51,359 nucleotides of DNA from Frankia sp. AgB32 (GTDB lineage: Bacteria > Actinomycetota > Actinomycetes > Frankiales > Frankiaceae): contig NZ_JALKFX010000008.1 of assembly GCF_023243045.1 (NCBI RefSeq), positions 1-51,359 of the forward strand. The letters run 5' to 3'. Below are positions 1 to 12,786 of this stretch, in pieces. A program made the position numbers and the translations under genes. Positions within the stretch are counted from its first letter, which is position 1. Each line of letters begins with the position of its first letter. Below the pieces are notes generated by a model. It was not told the origin of the DNA, did no database searches, and saw only the letters and a program-made list of their open reading frames with translations.

Positions 1-1
1 C

Positions 2-2647
<2,646 letters not shown>

Positions 2648-2695
2648 GGGCGAAACTCCTCCGGCAGGCACGTCGGCGAGGTCACCGACCACACG

Positions 2696-2723
2696 ATGCT
2701 AGCCCCTGAGCCGGCACCCACAA
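2696..2723 (-). promoter_or_regulatory. Candidate secA promoter
   Basis: On the minus strand TTGTGG and TAGCAT are separated by 16 bases. This fits a housekeeping-sigma promoter with a good -10 (TANNNT) and a partial -35. It would give a leader of about 40 bases before the secA GTG. The remaining divergent gap (2724-3017) shows no further gene or site that I can support. Confidence 0.45.
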
Positions 2724-3017
2724 CATCCATCGGTACGCGGTTCCCGAAGCGACGATCGGAGACACCCCACGGAGGACCGGGAGCGCGCCGACGCGCCGGG
2801 TGGCGATAGCGCCGACACAAACAACCACGACGAGACGGACCGCGGCGGGACACGCGATGCTCACCCTTCCCAACGACCGGGAACGTCGTCTGGTGCCCGC
2901 GGCCCGCGCGCCGGTCCAGAGCAGTCCGGCGGCGAGAAGCCGCCCGGAAGTCCGTCGGTCCGGCCGCCGGCCGAGACCGTTACCGCGTCGGTCGGCGGAC
3001 CCGATACAACAGGGGGT

Positions 3018-3581
3018 ATGCGGCCCGTCGAACCCACCGAGATCACCGCCGGCCGGCTGCACCTGCGGCCATGGCGGACCTACGACGTCGAGGCCGTGTA
3101 CCAGGCCTGCCAGGATCCGGAGATCCCGCGGTGGACCCGGATCCCGACTCCGTACGAGCGCCGGCACGCCGAGGACTTCGTCACCCGGCAGACCCCCGCC
3201 GCCTGGGCCAACGGCACGGGGGCTTTCTTCGCCGTCGTGGACGCGACCTCCGAGGTTCTGCTCGCCTCGGTCGGACTGATGGGAATCACCCCGGTCGGCG
3301 ACGCCGAGATCGGCTACTGGTGTGCACCCGCCGCTCGCGGTCGGGGGATCGCCTCGCAGGCGGTGACGGCGGTGGCCCGATGGGGTTTCGGGGCACCGGG
3401 ACTGACCCGGATCGAGTGGCGGGCCGCGGTGGGCAACCTCGCGTCTCTCCGGGTGGCCAGGAAAGCCGGTTTCACGCTGGAGGGAACCCAGCGGTCGGCC
3501 CTGGTGGTGGGCGGCGGCCAGCGTGTCGACTGCTGGGTGGGATCCCGGCTGTCGACCGATCCGCCGCCTCCACCCGGCTGA
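3018..3581 (+). CDS. GNAT-family N-acetyltransferase (RimJ/RimL-like)
   Basis: A 187-residue protein of the GNAT fold, which transfers an acetyl group from acetyl-CoA to an amine. The opening 'RLHLRPWR' strand, the acetyl-CoA loop ARGRGIA (residues 106-112) and the later 'GNLASLRVARKAGF' helix (139-152) are typical of the RimJ/RimL subgroup, which acetylates protein N-termini or small amines. The substrate cannot be read from the sequence. AGGGGG lies just before the ATG. The gene is divergent from secA and convergent with the response regulator, with only 11 bases between their stop codons, so it is probably a single-gene transcript. Confidence 0.88.
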   Translation: MRPVEPTEITAGRLHLRPWRTYDVEAVYQACQDPEIPRWTRIPTPYERRHAEDFVTRQTPAAWANGTGAFFAVVDATSEVLLASVGLMGITPVGDAEIGYWCAPAARGRGIASQAVTAVARWGFGAPGLTRIEWRAAVGNLASLRVARKAGFTLEGTQRSALVVGGGQRVDCWVGSRLSTDPPPPPG

Positions 3582-3592
3582 GCAGAACGAAC

Positions 3593-4306
3593 TCAGGTGA
3601 TTTCGAGCAGTTTCTCACGAACCGCGTAGACGACCGCTTCCATCCTGGAATGGAGCTGCAGCTTCTCCAGAATGTTGCGGATGTGGTTCTTCACGGTGTT
3701 CTCACTGATGTAGAGCTGCTTGGCAATATCGCGGTTGTTCATGCCTTTGGCGACGAGTCGCAACACCTCCATCTCACGGTCGGTCAACCGAGGCGTGGGC
3801 AACTGTGGCCTGTCGTCCTTGTTTTTGATCATGGCCGCGAACTCACTGAGCAGTTTCGACGCCATGGACGGACTAATCAGACTTTGTCCGCCATAGACGG
3901 CGCGAATGTCAGCCGCAACCTCGTCGATCGAGATCTCCTTCAGCAGGTAACCCATGGCACCCGCTTTGATCGCGTCGTAGAGGTCCGCCTCCTCGTCACT
4001 GATCGTCAACATCACGATCTTCGCACTCGGAACCGACTCCTTGATCGCGCTCGTGGCGTCGATCCCACCGCGACGGGGCATCCGCACGTCCATCAGCACG
4101 ATGTCCGGTGCTGTCTCCTTGGCCATGGTCACGGCCTCGGAGCCGTCGGCAGCCTCGCCGACGACCTCGATGTCGACCTCCTGCCCCAGCACCATCTCCA
4201 ACCCACGCCGAAACAGGGCGTGGTCGTCGACGATGAGCACCCGAATGGGGTTCGCCTCCGAGGGCGTCGGCAGCGCCTCCTCAGAGCGCTGCTCCTCCAC
4301 CGTCAT
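3593..4306 (-). CDS. NarL/LuxR-family response regulator, orphan
   Basis: A 237-residue two-domain regulator. The receiver domain (about 20-140) has the acidic pair D27/D28, phospho-acceptor D73 in 'VLMDVRMP', T101 and K123. The LuxR-type helix-turn-helix (about 173-232) contains 'LTDREMEVLRLVAKGMNNRDIAKQL', cut here to its key part, followed by 'SENTVKNHIRNIL'. AAGGAGG four bases before ATG gives a strong start. No sensor kinase lies nearby, so its input is unknown. A related orphan regulator sits beside secA and the hibernation-factor gene in other actinobacteria (from memory of Streptomyces). It follows hpf on the same strand but is separated from it by a strong hairpin. Confidence 0.93.
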   Translation of the reverse strand: MTVEEQRSEEALPTPSEANPIRVLIVDDHALFRRGLEMVLGQEVDIEVVGEAADGSEAVTMAKETAPDIVLMDVRMPRRGGIDATSAIKESVPSAKIVMLTISDEEADLYDAIKAGAMGYLLKEISIDEVAADIRAVYGGQSLISPSMASKLLSEFAAMIKNKDDRPQLPTPRLTDREMEVLRLVAKGMNNRDIAKQLYISENTVKNHIRNILEKLQLHSRMEAVVYAVREKLLEIT

Positions 4307-4338
4307 CTGGCCTCCTTAGGACCACCTGCGCCCAGAAC

Positions 4339-4372
4339 CTGCCACCCCGCGTGGCAACACGCGGGGTGGCAG
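4339..4372 (-). terminator. Perfect 15-bp hairpin between hpf and the response regulator
   Basis: A perfect inverted repeat (CTGCCACCCCGCGTG, loop GCAA, then its complement) lies just downstream of hpf. It has no U-tract, as is common for actinobacterial terminators. It probably ends or attenuates the hpf transcript before the response-regulator gene. Read on the plus strand, the loop is a GNRA tetraloop. Confidence 0.7.
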
Positions 4373-4439
4373 ATCCGTGCACTCCGACACCCGAGGCAAA
4401 TGGTCCCACGTCAGCCGATCGAGGTGACCCGCAGATCGT

Positions 4440-5228
4440 CTAAAGGGCGGAGCTCGCGAGGGCGCCCCGGTCCGCGGCCGGGCGCGCGGCGTGACCCCTC
4501 GCCTCCGCTGACGCGGCTGCGGCCGCATCCGACCCGGCCAGTCTGATCACCCCGTAGTCGTAGCCCACTCGGCGGTAGACGACGCTCGGCAACCCGAGAT
4601 CGACGTCGAGGAACAGGTAGAAGTCGTGACCAACCAGCTCCATGTTCGACAGCGCATCTTCGAGCGTCATCGGGTCCGCCTCGTGCGTCTTCTCCCGGAC
4701 GACCAGAGGTGCGTCGTTCGCGGCTCCGTCCTGGTCGGCCTGATGCTGGACCGAGGCGACCTCCTCGGCCGGGGTCGCCACCACCGGCCGCGACGCCGCA
4801 CCCGCCACATGCTCGTCCGTGAGGACGGGGTGAGCGTCGGCGGGCCGAACACCCTCCAGCGGCATCAGGCTCTCCAGCGGCACCGAGGTGATCCCCGCAG
4901 GCTTGCTTCCAGCGTGGTTGGAGTGGTGGCGGACCCGCCGGTCGGCGGCACGGCGCAGTCGCTCAGCGAGCTTGCTGGCGGCCAGGTCGAGGGCGGCGTA
5001 GCAGTCGGCGGCGGCGGCCTCGGCCCGGGTCACCGGGCCCCGCGAGTACACGGTGAGCTCGACTCGATCACAGAAGTCGGCAAGCCGCGGGTTGTGCTCC
5101 TTGGACAGCTCGACGTCCACGCGAATGATCTGGGAGTTCAGTCGCTCCAACTTGGCGAGCTTGGCCTCGACATGCTTGCGGAACCTGTCCGGAACCACGG
5201 TGTGCCTGCCCTTGACCACGATTTCCAC
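4440..5228 (-). CDS. hpf: Ribosome hibernation promoting factor, long form
   Basis: This family binds the 30S subunit in stationary phase or stress and, in its long form, pairs two ribosomes into inactive 100S particles. The 262-residue protein has the N-terminal S30AE domain (about 1-105, 'MEIVVKGRHTVVPDRFRKHV' onward), a variable Ala/Pro/Gln linker, and the C-terminal dimerisation domain (about 185-240, with 'MTLEDALSNMELVGHDFYLF' and 'VVYRRVGYDYGVIRL'). The GTG start is chosen because GGGAGGT lies about 7 bases upstream and because this is where family homology starts; the frame stays open further upstream. The protein ends in an Ala-rich tail of about 25 residues. I see no clear promoter in the 319-base gap upstream (5229-5547). 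Confidence 0.93.
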   Translation of the reverse strand: MEIVVKGRHTVVPDRFRKHVEAKLAKLERLNSQIIRVDVELSKEHNPRLADFCDRVELTVYSRGPVTRAEAAAADCYAALDLAASKLAERLRRAADRRVRHHSNHAGSKPAGITSVPLESLMPLEGVRPADAHPVLTDEHVAGAASRPVVATPAEEVASVQHQADQDGAANDAPLVVREKTHEADPMTLEDALSNMELVGHDFYLFLDVDLGLPSVVYRRVGYDYGVIRLAGSDAAAAASAEARGHAARPAADRGALASSAL

Positions 5229-5547
5229 GCGATCCACCTCCCGTTCGGATGCCGGCGCCACGGTCGTTGCTCGACCTCGCGCCAGTGTCGTCCGGCGCCC
5301 GCCGGCCTCCCCGGCCGCTGGCCGGGGCACCTGGGGCGCCCTGTCCACCGTCGTCACACCTTTGCCGTCGTACAGAAGCTGCGGATGGATGGCCCGCGTT
5401 CGGCTCCTTCCCCTCTGACGCGGCGCTACTCCGCCCAAACACCCAGCATCAGCACGACGCACGAGCTATGCCGGGCAGAGCGGCGACATTCGTTCACGCG
5501 AGCGACCAACCTCGGCCGGCAGGTGCGGACGGTGCGTAGCGGTAGTT

Positions 5548-6366
5548 TCACCCTGACGGAACATCGATCGCCGGTAGGCCGTGTCTTCCGCGCGTCGGAT
5601 CGGTGGCCGCGACGACCACCGCCGCCGTGGGCCGGATGGCGACGGCGGCCAGGCATCGCACCGCCTCGCCCACCGTCGCGCCCGTTGTCAGCACGTCGTC
5701 GACGATCACCACCCTGGTGTGCCCCAGGGTGTCCAGCAAGGCTGCGCAACGCCGCGGATCACGTAGCGCGAAGGCGCCATCGAGGTTCGCCGCACGCGCG
5801 GCGGCGCCGAGCCCGGCCTGGTCGGCCATGCGTCGCACCGGTCGGAGCATCGGCGTCACCCGCACCCGATGGCCCCGCCGACGCAACACGGCCGCTGCCA
5901 CGGAACACAGCAGCCCCACATGGTCGAAGCCCCGCCGCCGCCGCGCCGCGGACGTCGATGGCACCGGGACGATGGCGAGTGTCGGTCCACGCCGCACCAG
6001 GCCAGCCGGCGCCCGGGCAACGCCGGCGTCGACTCGGTCGCCGACCGCGGCGAGCTCCAGCACGCGGGCCAGAGCGGACCCCAGCGGACGGGCCAGATCC
6101 ACGCGGCCGCGCTCCTTGTAGGCCAGAACCAACGACCGAACGGGACCGCCGTATCGGGCCACCGCCAGGCACGGCGGCAGCCCCCGCCGCCGCGGGGTGG
6201 CCAAGGGGCCCGCGGCGGCGAGGATCACGGGACCACGCAGCATCGCCACGCAGGCCGGGCAGGCGGCCGCAGCACGGGCGCCGCAGCCGGCGCAGGACAG
6301 CGGCACCACGAGGTCGGTCAGAACTGCCAGGCCTCGGGCCAGCAGTGGCGGGAGCACTCGGGTCAT
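5548..6366 (-). CDS. comF: ComF-family phosphoribosyltransferase-like protein
   Basis: A 272-residue protein with an N-terminal zinc-knuckle-like set of cysteines (C25, C28, C36, C39) and a C-terminal type I phosphoribosyltransferase fold with the PRPP loop 'VVIVDDVLTTGAT' (about 219-231). The central 'AIVPVPST' and 'RRRRGFDHV' segments are also typical. The family is named for ComF, needed for DNA uptake in Bacillus; in actinobacteria its substrate is not known. The ATG at 6366 starts at the point of family homology, although no strong ribosome binding site precedes it and the frame is open for about 200 codons upstream, so the start is moderately certain. It may be cotranscribed with hpf. 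Confidence 0.85.
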   Translation of the reverse strand: MTRVLPPLLARGLAVLTDLVVPLSCAGCGARAAAACPACVAMLRGPVILAAAGPLATPRRRGLPPCLAVARYGGPVRSLVLAYKERGRVDLARPLGSALARVLELAAVGDRVDAGVARAPAGLVRRGPTLAIVPVPSTSAARRRRGFDHVGLLCSVAAAVLRRRGHRVRVTPMLRPVRRMADQAGLGAAARAANLDGAFALRDPRRCAALLDTLGHTRVVIVDDVLTTGATVGEAVRCLAAVAIRPTAAVVVAATDPTRGRHGLPAIDVPSG

Positions 6367-6417
6367 GCGAACAGACTCAGCGCGATCCTGGCGCCCGCCA
6401 ACCCCATCGCGACCGAC

Positions 6418-6527
6418 TGTGGATATCGCACCTGCGGCAGCGGTTGGACTGTGGACAACGTCCGCTTCCGCCGTTGGCCGGCCGCCGCTGTCCACAGGCC
6501 CGCCGAGTTCTCCCACGGCTGTCCACA
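6418..6527. promoter_or_regulatory. Cluster of four DnaA-box-like 9-mers
   Basis: Within 110 bases there are TGTGGATAT (6418-6426), TGTGGACAA (6450-6458), CTGTCCACA (6488-6496) and CTGTCCACA (6519-6527). The second is a perfect match, on the minus strand, to the high-GC actinobacterial DnaA box TTGTCCACA; the two CTGTCCACA copies differ from it at one base and the first at two. They occupy the 438-base divergent gap between comF and the next membrane gene, which otherwise holds no gene that I can support. Two sites face each way. DnaA binding is inferred from sequence only. Confidence 0.55.
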
Positions 6528-6804
6528 GATGAGAGGTCACAGGTGCCGGGACCGTTCCGGATCTGGGACGATCGACACCAGACGGCTGATCCGGGGCCGA
6601 CCGCTCCGCCAGGCAGGCTGCGGCAGGCAGCATCTCCGGTCCGGCGGGTTCGGGCAGTTCCGGCACGGCGGCCTCCGCGCGTGCCGGACGGAGGCCGAGA
6701 ATCCGGGCAGGCGCCAGGATGCCCCGCACTACCGCCCGCGATCGGACTGATCGCCGGACGATGAGCCAGGCGCATGAGATGAACCGACGAGTGGAGGCAC
6801 GGCG

Positions 6805-7848
6805 ATGACCGACGGACCCGGCTGGGCTGCACCTGGCGCGCCCCCGAGCGGTGGCTCCGGTGCACCGGGATGGGGCACCCCGCTGCCGCCTGCCGGGCCA
6901 GGTGGCTTCGGGCAGGCTCCCCCGCCCCAGCCGGGATATCCCGGCCAGCCGCCACAAGGCCAGCCACCTCAATGGTCAGGTGGCCCGCCGGGCCCGCAGA
7001 ACCGGTGGCGCTGGAACGCCGCGCCCAAGCCGGGCATCATCCCGCTACGGCCCCTGGCGCTCGGCGAAATCCTGGATGGCACCTTCGCGGCTGTCCGCAC
7101 GAACCCCGGCGCCACGGTGGGGATCACCCTGGCCTCCGCCGCCGTCGTGGAGACGGCGTCCACGCTGATCACGATCGGCACGGACAACGCGTCAACCGCG
7201 GTCGGGGTCCTGGGCACCGTGGCCACGTTCGTGCTCGATCTCGTTCTCGGCCTGTTCCTGGCCGGCGTGCTGAGTGTGGTCGTCAGCGAGGCCACGCTGG
7301 GGAGCCGGATCGGCCCGACCGACGCGGTGCGGCGGCTCGCGCCCCGCCTCGCCGGCCTTTTCGGCCTCACTGCCGTCGTCGCCCTGGCGATCGCGATCGG
7401 CACCCTTGCCCTGCTCGTCGGCGCCGTCGTCGTCGGTGTCTACCTGAGCCTCGCGACTCCCGTCTACGTGCTGGAGGGCGGCAGCCTTCGGCAGTCACTG
7501 CGCCGATCGAGGACGATCGTGCGCGGATCCTGGTGGCGGACGTTCGGCATCCTCCTGCTCGCGTCGCTGGTCGCGTTGTTGCTCAGCGCGGTGTTCGCCA
7601 TCGCCACCGGCCTCGTGCTGGCCTCCGCGCCGGGAGTGTTCGGCGACTTCCTCAACGGTGATCTCACGACGTCCGGCCACATCGTCGAGGGGTTGGGCAA
7701 CCTGCTCGCGACCACGGTCTCGACACCGATCATGTCCGGCGCCGTCGTGCTGATCTACATAGATCTGCGGATTCGACGGGAGGGCCTGGATGTGACGCTC
7801 TCCGAGGCGGCGCGAGCCCGCTCCGCGGGGGCGGGAACACCCGGATGA
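6805..7848 (+). CDS. Polytopic membrane protein with Pro/Gly-rich N-terminus
   Basis: A 347-residue protein that opens with about 70 residues rich in Pro, Gly and Gln, followed by about six hydrophobic segments (from residue 100 to 325). It resembles the actinobacterial membrane proteins, related to the glycerophosphodiester phosphodiesterase membrane domain, found at the head of this cluster (Rv3689 in M. tuberculosis, by recalled gene order). No enzymatic motif is visible. GGAGG lies about 8 bases before ATG. Its stop overlaps the start of the DUF4129 gene (ATGA), which implies translational coupling. It is the first gene of a five-gene operon. Confidence 0.85.
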   Translation: MTDGPGWAAPGAPPSGGSGAPGWGTPLPPAGPGGFGQAPPPQPGYPGQPPQGQPPQWSGGPPGPQNRWRWNAAPKPGIIPLRPLALGEILDGTFAAVRTNPGATVGITLASAAVVETASTLITIGTDNASTAVGVLGTVATFVLDLVLGLFLAGVLSVVVSEATLGSRIGPTDAVRRLAPRLAGLFGLTAVVALAIAIGTLALLVGAVVVGVYLSLATPVYVLEGGSLRQSLRRSRTIVRGSWWRTFGILLLASLVALLLSAVFAIATGLVLASAPGVFGDFLNGDLTTSGHIVEGLGNLLATTVSTPIMSGAVVLIYIDLRIRREGLDVTLSEAARARSAGAGTPG

Positions 7849-8585
7849 CCCTTGGCGGCCCGGTCACCCGGGAGGGCGCTCGTGAGGAAGCCCGTCGCGA
7901 GCTTTCCCGTGCGATCTACCATGACGATCATTCGAGCTGGTGGAACCGTCTGCTCGCCTGGATTGGTGACCGGATCGTCGACCTGATCTCCCGGCTGTTC
8001 CCGCACGGCGGCGTTGGCGGCGGCGCGCATGGATTCGGTGTCCTGTCGATCGTGGTCGTGGCAGCAGTCATCCTTGTCGCGCTGCGCTGGTGGCTGGGTC
8101 CGGTGCGGCGGACCGCCCGAGCGCGGCCAGCGGCCGAGGACGACCTTTCCAGCCCGCTGACCGCCGCCCAGCTCCGGGCCGAGGCCGACAGGCACGCGGC
8201 TCGTGGGGACTACCTACTGGCTGTGCGTTCACGGCTCAGAGCAGTCGTGCGGATGCTGGAGGACCGGGGCCTGCTCGATCCCCGGCCTGGGCGCACGGCC
8301 GGCGAGCTGGTGGCCGACGTGGCCAGGGCGGTCGGGGCACAGGCCCCGGTCAGCGCCGGCCAGGGTCGCGGAGACCCGGGCGACGTTGCTCCTCCGAGCG
8401 GCAACCGCCCGCTGGCTGCCCTGGACGCCGCCGTACAGGCTTTCAGCGAGACCTGGTACGGAGGCCGCCCCGGATCAGCCGCGGACTATCAGGTGCTCGT
8501 GGACGCGGACACGGCGCTGTCCCGGCTACGCCCGGCAGCTCACGAGCACAGCGATGCGGCGGGCACGCCGGCGGTACCCGCATGA
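7845..8585 (+). CDS. DUF4129 membrane protein
   Basis: A 246-residue protein with one clear membrane helix (about 66-86, 'VLSIVVVAAVILVALRWWLG') flanked by an amphipathic N-terminus and a cytosolic C-terminal domain of about 130 residues. That domain has 'RAEADRHAARGDYLLAVRSRLRAVV' and 'FSETWYGGRP', which are typical of DUF4129. DUF4129 proteins sit beside MoxR ATPases and DUF58 proteins and often beside transglutaminases; their biochemical role is not established. Start and stop codons overlap both neighbours by four bases, so expression is probably coupled. Confidence 0.9.
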   Translation: MTLGGPVTREGAREEARRELSRAIYHDDHSSWWNRLLAWIGDRIVDLISRLFPHGGVGGGAHGFGVLSIVVVAAVILVALRWWLGPVRRTARARPAAEDDLSSPLTAAQLRAEADRHAARGDYLLAVRSRLRAVVRMLEDRGLLDPRPGRTAGELVADVARAVGAQAPVSAGQGRGDPGDVAPPSGNRPLAALDAAVQAFSETWYGGRPGSAADYQVLVDADTALSRLRPAAHEHSDAAGTPAVPA

Positions 8586-9984
8586 CGGCCGGCGCGATCA
8601 TGACGACATCCGGCGGCGGCCCCGGTGGCACGGCGTTGCGATCGGGCCCACGCCCACCCGTCGTGCGCCGCGGGCTCAGGGTGGGTGCGGTCGTCGGCGT
8701 GCTCGTCCTCGGCGTCGCGATCGTCTCCGCGCTCGTAACCAGGACTTCCAGCCAGGACGCACTCGACATCCGCTCCACCAAGCCAGCGGGGACCCGCGCG
8801 CTCGCGCAGATCCTGCGGGACCGCGGGGTCTCCGTGTCGGCGCGCGACGCCGTCCCGCCGGATTCCCAGGCGACGAGTGCACCGGACACACTCGTGGTGC
8901 TTGCCCCGGGCCGATTGGACAATGGCACGCTCACCGCGCTGCTTGGTCGGGTCTGGCAGGGTTCCGACGTGGTCCTGGTCGGCGCCGACGATGCCGTGCT
9001 GGATGCCCTCGACGTAGGCATCCGGACCGCCAGCCATGATCCTGGCACCACCGCGACGCCCCGCTGCGCACTGCCGGAAGCGGTCGCGGCCGGGACGACC
9101 TCGCTCACCGGCTCGACGGCATACACGACCGCCATCGGCGGGCATCGCGCGGACATGCGCGTCGTCCTCTGCTTCGGTGATCCGCCGCGCGCGGCGCGCC
9201 TGGCCGTACTCACCCCTGGGCTCGACGAGGTTCCCGCCGGCGCGAATGGCGGCGGCCGGCTGGTGCTGCCGGGCTCCGCGGACTTTCTCACCAACCACGC
9301 GCTGAACCGGGACGGCAACGCGGCGCTGGCGCTTGGACTGCTCGGCCGGCACCCGGCCCTGTCCTGGATCACGCCGGACGCCGGCGCCCCCGGCGGGGTG
9401 GGCCAGCGTGGTGTGCTGCAGCTACTTCCGCCCGGGGTGCGGTGGGCGCTGCTCCAGATCGTCATCGTGGTCGTGCTGTTGGCGCTGTGGCGTGGACGCC
9501 GGCTCGGACCACCGGTGCAGGAGCCGCTTCCCGTCATCGTGCGCGCCGCCGAGGCCGTGGAGGGCCGTGGCCGCCTGTACGCCGCGGCCCGTGCGCGGGA
9601 CCGCGCAGCCGACGCGCTGCGGACCGGCGCCCGCATTCGGCTGGCCGAGCGGGCCGGGCTGCCACTGCGGACGGGCCCGGCCGGCGCGCCCGAACCGAAC
9701 CCGGTGGCCCTCGTGGCCTCCATCGCCGAGCAGACCGGGCGGTCACCCTCGGAAATCGGATCGCTCCTGTACGGTTCGGGCATGCCGCCGCCGACCGACG
9801 CGCGACCAGGTCCGGCCCGCCGGACACTGGACCGCGCCCGGTCCCGGGACCTGCCGTCCGACCCTGCCCGACCGGCGATGGCAGCGCCGGCGGCCGGCGC
9901 CCACAGCGAACCCGGCGGGCAGGACGCCGCGTTACTCAGGCTCGCCCAGAATCTTGACGACCTCGATCGACAGGCAGGTGGACG

Positions 9985-9988
<4 letters not shown>
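8582..9988 (+). CDS. DUF4350 membrane protein
   Basis: A 468-residue protein with a membrane helix near residues 38-58 and a second near 290-305 ('ALLQIVIVVVLLALW'). Between them lies an extracytoplasmic domain that begins 'DIRSTKPAGTRALAQILRDRGV', typical of DUF4350, a GATase-like fold with no assigned reaction. The C-terminal third is cytoplasmic, basic and partly disordered. It overlaps the DUF4129 gene by ATGA and the MoxR gene by GTGA, so it lies in the middle of the coupled operon. Confidence 0.87.
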
Positions 9989-11205
<1,217 letters not shown>

Positions 11206-11214
11206 GCGGCACCG

Positions 11215-12510
11215 GTGGCGATCAGCGGCCGCGCCGTGGCGCTCGCCCTGTTCGGGGCGGCGGTCGTCGTGCTGTCCCCGGCGCCCGGGCTGACCCTCCT
11301 GCTGGTCGACGGGCTGATCGTGATGCTGCTCGGGATCGACGTCGCGCTGGCCGGAGCCGTGCGTTCGCTGGAGTTCAGCCGGTCTGGTCCCACCTCCGCC
11401 CGGCTCGGCCAGCCGGTACCGCTCGTCCTTGGCGTCACCAACCACGGCCCACGCACCGTCCGGGCCAGGATTCGTGACGCGTGGCCGCCATCGGCCGGTG
11501 CCCGGCCGCGGACACGCGAGGTGGAGATCCCCGCCGGCGAACGCCGCTTCGTCGAGAGCACGCTGACGCCGACCCGGCGCGGTGACCGCGAACCGTTCCG
11601 GATCACCGTACGGTCGCTCGGGCCGCTCGGGCTCGCCGGCCGCCAGGGGCGGCATTCCTGTCCCTGGCGGGTACGGGTGTTGCCACCGTTCACCTCCCGC
11701 CGCCACCTGCCCGCGGCGCTGGCCCGACTTCGAGAGATCGAAGGCGAGGTCGCGATCCGTGGCGCAGGAGCCGGTTCGGAGTTCGACAGCCTGCGCGACT
11801 ATGTGATCGGCGACGACGTTCGCCTCATCGACTGGCGCGGCTCGGCGCGGCGCGCTGCGGTGGTCGTCCGTTCCTACCGGCCGGAGCGGGATCGGCGGAT
11901 CGTCTGCGTGCTCGACACCGGGCGCACGTCGGCGGGCCGGGTCGGCGACACCCCTCGGCTGGATCACGCCCTCGACGCCGCGCTGCTACTCACCTCGGTC
12001 GCGCTGCGCGCTGGCGACCGGGTCAGCCTCGTCGCCCACGACAGCGTGCCGCGGCTGAGCCTGCCCGGCTCGCACGACCACACCTTCCTCGCCCGGGTGA
12101 GTGACGCGATGGCCACGCTGGAGCCGGCCATCGTCGAGGCCGACCACAGCGGCATCGTCTCGACGGTGCTGCGGGAGACGTCCCGTCGCAGCCTCGTCGT
12201 GCTGTTCACCGAGCTGGCACCGGCCGTCATCGAGGAGGGCCTCCTGCCGGCGCTGCCAACGCTGACCGCTCGGCACACCGTCGTCGTCGCCGCGCTGCGC
12301 GATCCTCGGATTGACGAGCTGGTCGCCGGCCGGGATGACGTGCGGGCCGTCTACGCCGCCGCAGCCGCCGAACAGACCCAGTTACGCCGCCGGGAGCTCA
12401 CCGACCTGCTCCGCCGTCGCGGGGTCGAGGTCGTCGATGCCTCGCCGGGCAGCTACGCGGCGGCCGTCACCGATACCTACCTGACCCTCAAGTCCCTCGG
12501 GCGGCTCTGA
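11215..12510 (+). CDS. DUF58 protein, MoxR partner
   Basis: A 431-residue protein with two N-terminal membrane helices (about 7-45) and a DUF58 signature at 188-212 ('SEFDSLRDYVIGDDVRLIDW'), followed by a von Willebrand A-like domain that starts 'VCVLDTGRTS' (near 230). The strict DxSxS metal motif appears here as D-T-G-R-T. DUF58 proteins are the usual partners of MoxR ATPases. The GTG start lies nine bases after the moxR stop. The stop codon touches the first base of a glyoxalase fragment, so this gene's 3' end is a recombination boundary. Confidence 0.92.
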   Translation: MAISGRAVALALFGAAVVVLSPAPGLTLLLVDGLIVMLLGIDVALAGAVRSLEFSRSGPTSARLGQPVPLVLGVTNHGPRTVRARIRDAWPPSAGARPRTREVEIPAGERRFVESTLTPTRRGDREPFRITVRSLGPLGLAGRQGRHSCPWRVRVLPPFTSRRHLPAALARLREIEGEVAIRGAGAGSEFDSLRDYVIGDDVRLIDWRGSARRAAVVVRSYRPERDRRIVCVLDTGRTSAGRVGDTPRLDHALDAALLLTSVALRAGDRVSLVAHDSVPRLSLPGSHDHTFLARVSDAMATLEPAIVEADHSGIVSTVLRETSRRSLVVLFTELAPAVIEEGLLPALPTLTARHTVVVAALRDPRIDELVAGRDDVRAVYAAAAAEQTQLRRRELTDLLRRRGVEVVDASPGSYAAAVTDTYLTLKSLGRL

Positions 12511-12626
12511 TCCGCGCGGTGCTGCACGCGCCGCGGGTCTGGCCCGAATACCACCCCGGCTACTACGCCGTGTTCCTGCGCGACCCGGACGGTCACAACG
12601 TCGAGGCCGTCCACCACGGTTTCTAG
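12511..12626 (+). pseudogene. C-terminal remnant of a VOC/glyoxalase-family gene
   Basis: Read from the base following the DUF58 stop, the frame gives 'IRAVLHAPRVWPEYHPGYYA' and then 'VFLRDPDGHNVEAVHHGF' and a stop. This is the C-terminal end of vicinal-oxygen-chelate proteins, with the characteristic 'RDPDGHNVEAV' and the metal-ligand glutamate. Nothing of the N-terminal two-thirds of the protein remains and there is no start signal. It is too short to function and is a decayed or inserted fragment. Confidence 0.8.
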
Positions 12627-12661
12627 CGGCGGTATGCCACCTGGCATCCGAGACGGGTACA

Positions 12662-12677
12662 GCGAGGGCGCCCTCGC
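12662..12677. other. 16-bp perfect palindrome between two gene remnants
   Basis: GCGAGGGCGCCCTCGC is self-complementary over 16 bases. It lies in the 160-base non-coding stretch between the glyoxalase and TetR fragments, whose 3' ends face each other. It may be the terminator of that convergent pair or a TetR-type operator relic. High-GC sequence makes short palindromes fairly common. Confidence 0.35.
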
Positions 12678-12786
12678 GCGCCCCTGACCGACCGCGGGTC
12701 GATCACACCCGTGGTCGGCTCGACGTCGCCACGACCAGCAGTACCGGCCCCGTGGGCCCGGCCGGGCGATCGCCCTCGGGGTCCGG

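Noticed and set aside
12627-12786. A small gene between the glyoxalase and TetR fragments
   Set aside because: No start signal, codon bias or family resemblance was seen; only a palindrome is notable.
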